Below, piece by piece: positions 50,001 through 56,894 of a stretch of DNA of 64,000 nucleotides (position 1 is its first letter; the number at the start of each line of letters is the position of its first letter). The stretch covers positions 21,323-85,322 of the forward strand of contig CAYFMN010000020.1 in assembly GCA_964344185.1 (NCBI GenBank), given 5' to 3'. Below the pieces are notes generated by a model, which was not told the DNA's origin, searched no databases, and saw only the letters and a list, made by a program, of their open reading frames with translations. This stretch comes from JAJDAT01 sp964344185. Lineage in GTDB: Bacteria > Nitrospinota > Nitrospinia > Nitrospinales > JAJDAT01. The translations under genes were made by a program, and so were the position numbers.

Positions 50001-51514
50001 AGATACATATTCTGAGTTAACACCCGTGGGATTGACATAGTAAGTTTCAAAATCGTGATCGCCCCATTCATAGGTATTGGTCCAGGAAGAACCGTTAGAG
50101 CCATAGTATGATTTACCATTAGGGTATGTATCATTGCCTGATCGTCATACCACCAGACTATATAATTTGAAGCATCGTATGTGTATGAGCCATAAGCGAC
50201 AATGGCGTATTTCGTGCCAGAAACCAAAATTGGTCTTGAATCAAATGAAAAGTCATTCCAACCACCAGCATTGCTTTGATTATGGGAAGTAACTGTCGAA
50301 GTATCTATTGTTGCGCTTGCTAAAATTGTCGCTGTAGGTAGATTACTTCCATCTACGGTTCTTATTTCGACTATTATATTTCCAATAGGATCGCCAAATC
50401 TTTTTAATCTAAGCCTAACCTTAGAAAGTTCAGCATTGACACTGGATTGGATTGTTTGCGTACGATAATGATTGGTAGAATTATCCCCTATTATATACGT
50501 ATCATGAACATAACCGGAGTAACTGGATTGATCAATTGTTTCGTTACCTATGATCATACTTAACCTCGCTTTGCCGCTATCTAATTCTGTCAATCGAATC
50601 ATATAATTTAAGGTAGAACTGGTAGAACCCATATAGTTACTTTCTAGTGTGATCTGGGTATCGTTATCTCTATTGGCAATGATATAAAAAGTTAAACCAT
50701 CATCAAATGAGATACGACCTTTAGCGCAATTGGTGGGCCAAATACCGCTAGATATGGTTACAGTTGCAGAACTATTTGTAGCGCTTGCTTGTGAAGTCAT
50801 CTGGTTAGAATTTGTCCATTCTTGTTGCAAGTAATTTGATTCAATGTCGTAATTTTTATTAGAATTTACGCCTGTTTGTGGATCGGTCCCTTTATAAAGC
50901 GAATTTACGGCATCGTGTATCAGTCCAATTGAATTTGACTCATCCCCCCCTTGTTCATCCGGATTTCCAAAAGAGTCCGACCAACCAGCTTCCATTAATA
51001 AAGCTCCTCCATGATTCTCTTGAATTTCATCAAAAGCTCTCATGATGTTGCTGGCATTGACTTCTTCAGATTCTGGATCGGCTATAGCGTTGGTTAATTG
51101 AAAATTTACGCCATCGTAAATCAAAGTAACGAGAGAGTTTTGAGGAATATCGCCTTGTTTTAAGTCGTTTCCATTAATTCTTTTTATATTTTTTATTCCT
51201 AACGAATTTACATTAATGGTTGTCGGACCCGTATTTTGAACATGGGCTTTCATGCGGATAAACATGCCCTCATTCAAAGTGGAAGGAACAGGGGTTAAAG
51301 TTATTTCATATGCCGAACTGGTTCCAGTTGATACGCTGTACCAATAAGAGCCTGACTGAATGTTTTCAGCGGATTGAGTTGTTGTTAAAAATAAATCGTT
51401 AACATCCAGGTCAATTTGCTCGAAAGAATCTTTAATTCTAGTAACATCGTCTTCCAACATATTGTCAGGATGAGGTAATGGGTAGTTTCGGTGATTAGTC
51501 GTTTGATCAATCAT
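49973..51514 (-). CDS. N-terminal part of frameshifted tail-fibre-like protein
   Basis: The 513-residue ORF begins MIDQTTNHRNYPLPHPDNML and ESFEQIDLDVNDL-like residues, the start seen in phage tail-fibre proteins. It is beta-rich with low Cys, and repeats such as ITLESNYMGSTSSTLNY and a jelly-roll-like segment (NIIVEIRTVDGSNLPTA) follow. After residue 460 the frame continues with improbable sequence (MIHTLMVNHTM), while the next frame gives a sensible continuation (DTYPNGKSYYGSNG), so a one-base deletion near 50134-50135 is likely. Combined length would be about 770 residues. The gene stands alone and no other phage genes are near. Confidence 0.65.
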   Translation of the reverse strand: MIDQTTNHRNYPLPHPDNMLEDDVTRIKDSFEQIDLDVNDLFLTTTQSAENIQSGSYWYSVSTGTSSAYEITLTPVPSTLNEGMFIRMKAHVQNTGPTTINVNSLGIKNIKRINGNDLKQGDIPQNSLVTLIYDGVNFQLTNAIADPESEEVNASNIMRAFDEIQENHGGALLMEAGWSDSFGNPDEQGGDESNSIGLIHDAVNSLYKGTDPQTGVNSNKNYDIESNYLQQEWTNSNQMTSQASATNSSATVTISSGIWPTNCAKGRISFDDGLTFYIIANRDNDTQITLESNYMGSTSSTLNYMIRLTELDSGKARLSMIIGNETIDQSSYSGYVHDTYIIGDNSTNHYRTQTIQSSVNAELSKVRLRLKRFGDPIGNIIVEIRTVDGSNLPTATILASATIDTSTVTSHNQSNAGGWNDFSFDSRPILVSGTKYAIVAYGSYTYDASNYIVWWYDDQAMIHTLMVNHTMALTVLPGPIPMNGAITILKLTMSIPRVLTQNMYLCAILNLKK

Positions 51515-51541
51515 TTTTTGTTCCTTTTTTAGAGTTAGAAT

Positions 51542-51885
51542 ATTTGGTAAGTTTAGAAAATCTTTTTTGCCTTAAATAAATTTAAACTTGAGCTGTTATA
51601 GTTCCCTATATATTGTGCGAAATTTAGGTATGTGTTTTTAATACCCTTTTAAAATCAAAGTATTATGGTGGTAAAAGGAAAGGAGACCGTCAAAAAAACG
51701 ATAGTTTCGGTTTATTTGGCGAGCTTAGAAAATCTTTTTTGCCTTAAATAAATTTAAACTTGAGCTGTTATAGTGCCCTATATATTGTGCGAAATTTAGG
51801 CATATGCTTTTAATACCCTTTTAAAATCAAATTGTTATAGGGGTAAAAGGAAAGGAGACTGTCAAAAAAATGATAGTTTTGATTA
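51542..51885. repeat. Tandem direct repeat, two 172-bp units
   Basis: Units at 51542-51713 and 51714-51885 are nearly identical over most of their length (for example CTTTTTTGCCTTAAATAAAT at both, and AATACCCTTTTAAAATCAAA). They lie upstream of the minus-strand tail-fibre-like gene. The far end of each unit carries sequence resembling the gene's own start region (TAGTTTCGGT at 51703, matching 51484), so each unit looks like a copy of upstream region plus first codons. Confidence 0.85.
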
Positions 51886-52206
51886 GTGGTTGTTTGATCA
51901 AACAACTGTTGCTATTTCTTTAAAAAATCAGTTTTAGAAGTTATGACCTCTTAATATAGTGGAAATTTCAGAAATGTTTATTTTAATCCATATAAATTCA
52001 ATCGGTTAGAGGTGATAAGGAGAAAAATATGTTGCATTCGTTAAAAAGTAATAGTTGTTGAGAAACCATTGTTTTCTAAGTTCTTTCAATATTCCAATTT
52101 GATGGAGCAGTTAGAACTAAATTCCTAATTATTTCTATTTTGTCCGGAAACATAAATTTGTTATCTGCACATCCCATTTTTTAATCATCTATCTAGTAGG
52201 TATTTA
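51886..52206. other. Intergenic region between tandem repeat and SGNH gene
   Basis: The 321-bp, AT-rich stretch starts with remnants of the tail-fibre gene start (around 51886-51907) and the palindrome below. After that I see no ORF, hairpin or repeat. It should hold the promoter for the SGNH hydrolase gene, but none is convincing. Confidence 0.4.
51890..51907. promoter_or_regulatory. 18-bp perfect palindrome, possible operator
   Basis: GTTGTTTGATCAAACAAC is its own reverse complement. It lies at the end of the tandem repeat. Part of it (TTTGATCAA) also matches the start of the tail-fibre-like gene (TTGATCAAAC on the minus strand), so it may be a relic of that start instead of a regulator site. 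Confidence 0.4.
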
Positions 52207-53385
52207 TTGAAGAAATTATTGAAAAATACCATGGGGTTCATTTCTAAAAAGAAAAGAGAAATATATTTACTGCTTTGTTCAATGATCCTGAGCGTAGTAT
52301 TAGGAAGTATTGCTTTAGAATGGTATTTTTTTAAAAAGTATTGGCATGGAAATAATACTCAATTCGATTCGGAATTGGGGTGGTCGCCAATTCCCTCGTC
52401 TTCTGTAATAGTGGATGGGAAGAAATATTCAACAAATTCTAAAGGATTTCGATCAGGGAATATTGATTTTACGAAAAAACATATTTTGATGTTGGGAGAT
52501 TCGGTAACTTGGGGAAAAGGTGTTAACGATGATGAAATAGTGTCATTTTATCTAGAACAGAATCTAAAAAATGATCAAGTGTTCAATTTAGGGGTTTCTG
52601 GATACGGCCCAGATCAAAGCTATCTGCGCTTAAAAAAATATATTCATGATCTAAAACCAGAATGGATTATTTTTATTATCTATTCAGGTAACGACTTAAA
52701 CGATATTGCGTCAAACGTGGCTTATGGAAAAAGTAAGCCGTTTTTTTATAAGGTCGATCAAGTACAAAATCAACAGCTTAGTGGGGACAATGAAAGCTTT
52801 AGATTGCTTGAAAAAAAAATCTCCCATTATTCTTGCCCAAACATTATTTCCAAAAGCTTTATTCTCAGTCTTCCAATATTTTACAATTTGGCATTTTCAG
52901 CTTGTGATGTTAGGAGGCATGACTCGGGAGTTGTAATTGACGAACTATTTTCTTTTTTAATAAAAAAAATTAAAAAAATATCCACAGATTATGGCGTTAA
53001 GACGGTTTTTGTTTTGACGCCACATCGTCCGATTTTAAATTTCAAAAACTCGGCTCAATATCTTAAATTGAGGAATATGGGTAAAGGAACATTAGACGCT
53101 TCAAAATCTGGCTTTCACCAAGAGCTTATTAACCAAGCTGAAAACTTCTTTTATCTTCAGAATAAAATGTCTGAATTTGGAGAACCTTTCATTGATTTTT
53201 TTTCTATCATTCAAAAAAATAATTGGACAAAAAACGAAATGTTTTTGGAAAATGATTTGGACCATTTATCTCCATTAGGTCATAAAAGATTGGCTGATGT
53301 TCTTTATGAATTTTTAGACAATAATCGCCAAAACTTATTTCAAGTAAAAACACCTCCCTCTCAATCTCGAAAAAATAATTTTTAA
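52207..53385 (+). CDS. Membrane-anchored SGNH/GDSL hydrolase-like protein
   Basis: The 392-residue product has one N-terminal membrane anchor (residues 20-42), then a GDSL/SGNH fold. The nucleophile motif is MLGDSVTWG, the oxyanion Gly is in GVSGYGPD, the Asn is in YSGNDLND, and the catalytic His lies in DLDHLSPLGHKR near residue 358. It may deacetylate or remodel surface polysaccharide. A TTG start is used with AGTAGG upstream. An ATG at codon 9 is an alternative. Confidence 0.7.
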   Translation: MKKLLKNTMGFISKKKREIYLLLCSMILSVVLGSIALEWYFFKKYWHGNNTQFDSELGWSPIPSSSVIVDGKKYSTNSKGFRSGNIDFTKKHILMLGDSVTWGKGVNDDEIVSFYLEQNLKNDQVFNLGVSGYGPDQSYLRLKKYIHDLKPEWIIFIIYSGNDLNDIASNVAYGKSKPFFYKVDQVQNQQLSGDNESFRLLEKKISHYSCPNIISKSFILSLPIFYNLAFSACDVRRHDSGVVIDELFSFLIKKIKKISTDYGVKTVFVLTPHRPILNFKNSAQYLKLRNMGKGTLDASKSGFHQELINQAENFFYLQNKMSEFGEPFIDFFSIIQKNNWTKNEMFLENDLDHLSPLGHKRLADVLYEFLDNNRQNLFQVKTPPSQSRKNNF

Positions 53386-53400
53386 TAAGTCATTTGTTTT

Positions 53401-53778
53401 ATGGAAACCGTTGAAAAAAAAGTTGAGGCAAACATTACTATTAGAAAGAAAAAATTCCAGCAAGCCGGCGTTGGTTTTTTTGTTTTAAATATTATTTATG
53501 GTTGCTTATTTTTTTGGTTATTGCCTCCGTTTAATTTAGGGTGGTTAGCGTTTGCAACAGTGGTTTTTTTATTAATATTGAATGGGGCTGGAGCTTATTT
53601 TATCTATAAGGGAGGGAGGAAACTTACCATAATTATGTCTGTTCTTTATGGAATACGGGCTTTGCATTCTTGTTTTAGGTTATATACGGGAGAAGCTTTT
53701 ATGGCTGTTCCCTACGTGTTGCCTTGTATTCTAATTACATTTTATTTGTTAGGAAGGGCCGCTTGGGGTTGGCGTTAG
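53401..53778 (+). CDS. Hypothetical membrane protein
   Basis: The 125-residue protein has a charged N-terminus (residues 1-20) and about four hydrophobic segments (24-41, 46-68, 77-92, 104-117). No family is recognised and no ribosome-binding site is obvious. It follows the SGNH hydrolase by 15 bases and may be cotranscribed. Confidence 0.5.
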   Translation: METVEKKVEANITIRKKKFQQAGVGFFVLNIIYGCLFFWLLPPFNLGWLAFATVVFLLILNGAGAYFIYKGGRKLTIIMSVLYGIRALHSCFRLYTGEAFMAVPYVLPCILITFYLLGRAAWGWR

Positions 53779-53900
53779 GTAGTCTTTACTTCCTTAGAAA
53801 CCCGAAAACGCCAGTTTCTGAAAACTTATCAGAACATGATAGTATGAGTTTTATTTTACTTTTCTCTTCTCGGATAATTCGCTTTATCTAGCTAATTAAT

Positions 53901-55022
53901 ATGATTGACTCTCCCATTTTTGATTGTTCGGAAAACAAACTTTCGTTGCTTACAGACAGCGGGCGTTCTTTTGTAGGATTAAATTATTCGTCGTCGCATG
54001 AATTAAATACGCGCGTTCGTGGCTTGTTTGAGTATTTAGATAGCCGGTTGGGCTTTTATCCGGGGCCACAGGGAGAAGAATTAAAAAATTGTTTTAATAG
54101 TTTGGTCAGATATGCGTATCCAGAAATAATGATCGATTTGGCAGATTTGATATACGTGCAACACGAACGGCCGATGGTTTATTTAAGCTTTGATCATATT
54201 CAGGGAGCTTTGAGAAACGACCCAGACAATTTGCCTGTAAGCGAGCCTTTAACGACCTTGTTTGAAAAGATGGAATTTTTATTTCGCCAATTGGCGGAGT
54301 ATTTAAAAAGTGATCGCAAATTTTTTGAGGATGCCGAAATTGTTCGGTTTTTAGCTGAGAGTTATAGCTATTATTTATATGAAACTCAGAATTTTCCCTG
54401 GGAAGAGCCTATAGAAAATTCCGATATGATAGGAGATAAACCCATTCTCGATGTGGCGACCGGATTGGTGGGGTTTAGCTTAATTTATGAATGGCCTGAG
54501 TCTTTTCCGGATATATACTTGACGGATCGTATTCCTTTTATTTTGGAAGGACTTACCCATTTTAAGAATTTACTTGGAAAAAGGAATATTAAAATTTTAA
54601 AGATTGATTTTCCAGATGAAGCGGTTTTAGATGAACCTTTAGGAAGTATTTGGGTTAATAAGTTTTTGCATCATCTTTCCCGAAATGATAGGCAAAAGTT
54701 ATTAAAATGGGCTTATAGGGTTTTGGCTCCATCTGGAGCCATAAGAATCGTAGATACGGATTTGGAAAGGCAGATTTTAAGAGAATCGAAAAGCCCTGAG
54801 TTTACTGGAAGGTTAATCCCAGGTTACCTGGAAACATTGGTCGAAATAGAGGATGAATTTGTAGATAATTTGCTTAACGACGTTAAAAATTCAAATTTTG
54901 AAGTTAAATGTTTTGATTCCCATGAATATTTGGACGAAACAGACGCTTATAGCCTTGCTCCAGAAGATCATATTAAATTAAAATTTGTGGGATTTGAAAT
55001 TGAAGGGATTAAGCAAGTATAA
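53901..55022 (+). CDS. SAM-dependent methyltransferase-like protein
   Basis: The 373-residue protein has a helical N-terminal half (about 1-175) and a Rossmann-type methyltransferase domain. Motif I is ILDVATGLVGFSLIYEW near residue 184, and a post-I acidic segment (DIYLTDRIPF) follows. HLSRNDRQKLLKWAYRVLAPSGAIRIVDTD completes the pattern. Substrate is unknown. The neighbours do not help. Confidence 0.65.
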   Translation: MIDSPIFDCSENKLSLLTDSGRSFVGLNYSSSHELNTRVRGLFEYLDSRLGFYPGPQGEELKNCFNSLVRYAYPEIMIDLADLIYVQHERPMVYLSFDHIQGALRNDPDNLPVSEPLTTLFEKMEFLFRQLAEYLKSDRKFFEDAEIVRFLAESYSYYLYETQNFPWEEPIENSDMIGDKPILDVATGLVGFSLIYEWPESFPDIYLTDRIPFILEGLTHFKNLLGKRNIKILKIDFPDEAVLDEPLGSIWVNKFLHHLSRNDRQKLLKWAYRVLAPSGAIRIVDTDLERQILRESKSPEFTGRLIPGYLETLVEIEDEFVDNLLNDVKNSNFEVKCFDSHEYLDETDAYSLAPEDHIKLKFVGFEIEGIKQV

Positions 55023-55041
55023 CGGTTTAATTTTAAATAAG

Positions 55042-55410
55042 TTATCTGGTATTTAATAAACTCTCCACTAAAGCCCGTTCTTTTTTGACAGCTGCCAGAG
55101 CCTTCTTTTCCATCTTTCGATAGACTAGAACTAAATCTTTTCCCATCGGAGTGAGCGTTGACCCTCCTCCTTTTTTCCCCCCAATAGCTCCTAATACCAG
55201 GGGTTCTTTAAAAGATCGGTTCATGGTATTAACCATATCCCATGCTCTGCGGTAGCTTAGCCCCAGGCTTTTAGCGGCTGAAGAAATGGAACCCGTTTTT
55301 TCAATAGCTTCTAATAAATCAGCTTTTCCAGGGCCAAGAGCAATTTCTTCATTTAAAAGAACTCTTATTCGAGTTTTTAAATTGAATGAAGCTGTTTTTT
55401 TGTTTTGCAT
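55042..55410 (-). CDS. ModE-type winged-helix regulator
   Basis: The 122-residue protein is a single winged-helix domain of the ModE N-terminal (LysR-related) type: LGPGKADLLEAIEKTGSISS, AAKSLGLSYRRAWDMV (recognition helix), and GGKKGGGSTLTPMGKDL. It lacks the molybdate-binding (MOP) C-terminus of full ModE. It may sense molybdate only indirectly or another signal. No mod transport genes are near. Confidence 0.75.
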   Translation of the reverse strand: MQNKKTASFNLKTRIRVLLNEEIALGPGKADLLEAIEKTGSISSAAKSLGLSYRRAWDMVNTMNRSFKEPLVLGAIGGKKGGGSTLTPMGKDLVLVYRKMEKKALAAVKKERALVESLLNTR

Positions 55411-55583
55411 ACCAATAGTTATGTTGATTTTTTTATTTAAACCGCATTTGATTTTGTTTATTTTTATTTTATAATATCTTAAATAATTTCAAAGTTGTTA
55501 ACATATTGTAATTGCAAGTATTGGGTTCGAAGGCTGAAAAAGTCTCCGTGGCCGTGATTTTTTATCTATTGGAGGAGGATACT

Positions 55584-56045
55584 ATGTTGTTGAAAAAAGG
55601 AGTTGTTGCATTGGCATTGGCGTTTGCCGTCACAGGATGTGCCACGGGGGGACACCATGAAAGTTCTTCTGGAGACGGTTATCATGCTAAAGCCGCTTCA
55701 GGTAGCGGAGTAAAAATTACTAAACCGGCTACTATGGCTAAGATTCGTGGTCCAGTAGAAGTTTGTATGAGTACAAGTGGTTATACCGTAGAGCCTGCAA
55801 AAAAAGGTGTTAACCCAGGTAAAGGGCATCATCATTTATTAATTGATGTATATGATGTTGATGTTAATAAGCCTATACCTAAAGACGCAAACCATGTTCA
55901 TATGGGGGACGGTTCTACTTGTAAGACTTTAGAGTTAAGCTCAGGGCCTCATACAATTACCGCAGTATTTGCAAAAGGAAATCACGTTCCCTATAATCCT
56001 CCAGTAACTGACGCTGTTGTTGTTTTTGTAGGGGATTCTAACTAA
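55584..56045 (+). CDS. DUF4399-domain lipoprotein
   Basis: The 153-residue product begins MLLKKGVVALALAFAVTGC, a signal peptide with lipobox VTGC, so it is lipidated at Cys19. The rest matches the DUF4399 pattern (GHHHLLIDV, HVHMGDGSTCKTLELSSGPHT), which has conserved His residues. Function is unknown. The ATG at 55584 has GGAGGAGG five bases upstream, so the longer in-frame start at 55512 is rejected. Two hairpins follow. Confidence 0.8.
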   Translation: MLLKKGVVALALAFAVTGCATGGHHESSSGDGYHAKAASGSGVKITKPATMAKIRGPVEVCMSTSGYTVEPAKKGVNPGKGHHHLLIDVYDVDVNKPIPKDANHVHMGDGSTCKTLELSSGPHTITAVFAKGNHVPYNPPVTDAVVVFVGDSN

Positions 56046-56107
56046 TTTACTTCAAAAATAATTTTTAGAGGATCTCTAATAATTCATATTTTTACTGGCT
56101 TGCTATC

Positions 56108-56140
56108 GACTAGCCCTTGATAATTAGGGCTAGTCTCTTT
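56108..56140 (+). terminator. Terminator hairpin after the DUF4399 gene
   Basis: GACTAGCCCT at 56108-56117 pairs with AGGGCTAGTC at 56126-56135 around an eight-base loop. TCTTT follows. It is 62 bases after the stop. The T run is short. Confidence 0.65.
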
Positions 56141-56182
56141 GCAAATCTCAATTTTTAGAGGTTCCCTTTAAAGTATTTTATA

Positions 56183-56216
56183 CGGGATCCGGATTGCCGG
56201 ATTCCGTTTTTATTTT
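56183..56216 (+). terminator. Second terminator hairpin
   Basis: CGGGATCCGG at 56183-56192 and CCGGATTCCG at 56197-56206 form a ten-bp stem (one G-T pair) with a four-base loop, followed by TTTTTATTTT. It lies between the DUF4399 gene and the convergent HIRAN-like gene. Confidence 0.8.
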
Positions 56217-56245
56217 AGACGTAAAAACTTTTAATTTTTTTCCGT

Positions 56246-56755
56246 TCATTTTTTTCTGTTCATCCCCCGCCATATTTCGATTTTTATGACGGGTGGTTTT
56301 TTGCCTTTTGGCAGTTCCATATATTTTACAGTGGCCCCTAAAGGTTTCTTTAAGTAAGGTTCAATATCTAAAAACATATTTTTTGGTAACCAACCTAATT
56401 GCCCTGATTTTGTTTTACCTTTTTTGTATTCCCATTTTCCTAGAATTTTAATTAAATTCTTTTCCTCTTTGTTGCTTTTATCCAGTATTAATTTAAGTTG
56501 TCTTTTGGAACCATTAATGAAGCCTGTTACGTTTTCGCGACGACTTCCTCCGGAAACTCCTATTAATTCGACATTGCTCTTGATTTTTTTTGGAAGCCCT
56601 TTAGGAGCGGGTTGATCCAGTCTTATTACTTCTACAGGGTCGCCTGGATTCCGGTATTCCTGATTTGGAACCCGGTCTTTTGGAGATTGAACAATAGGGA
56701 CGATTTTTTTCTTTGAACCGCCAAACAAAGAACCAAAAAAGCTGAAAATTCCCAT
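56246..56755 (-). CDS. HIRAN-like domain protein
   Basis: The 169-residue protein has a basic N-terminus, a proline/lysine-rich linker and a C-terminal stretch (about 60-160) resembling the HIRAN domain: LIGVSGGSRRENVTGFI, LKLILDKSNKEEKNLIKILG and SGQLGWLPKNMFLDIEPYL. HIRAN binds 3' DNA ends in helicases such as HLTF. Here it stands alone. It ends close to the second terminator and lies about 140 bases beyond the 3' end of the YhaN-like gene on the same strand, so it could share its function in DNA-end handling, but that is inference. Confidence 0.5.
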   Translation of the reverse strand: MGIFSFFGSLFGGSKKKIVPIVQSPKDRVPNQEYRNPGDPVEVIRLDQPAPKGLPKKIKSNVELIGVSGGSRRENVTGFINGSKRQLKLILDKSNKEEKNLIKILGKWEYKKGKTKSGQLGWLPKNMFLDIEPYLKKPLGATVKYMELPKGKKPPVIKIEIWRGMNRKK

Positions 56756-56894
56756 TTTGAGTTAAATCATAAAGAATTGGATAAAAATAAAAGACTTTTA
56801 ATTCAGGTTTTGAGTTTTGTCAATATTTTGTTTGATATTAATTGAAAAATGGGAAGTAATGCTCTTATGGTATTTCTTAAATATTATACCGTGA

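Noticed and set aside
49203..51514. Prophage
   Set aside because: Only a tail-fibre-like gene is present; no integrase, terminase, capsid or att-like repeats were seen in the flanks.
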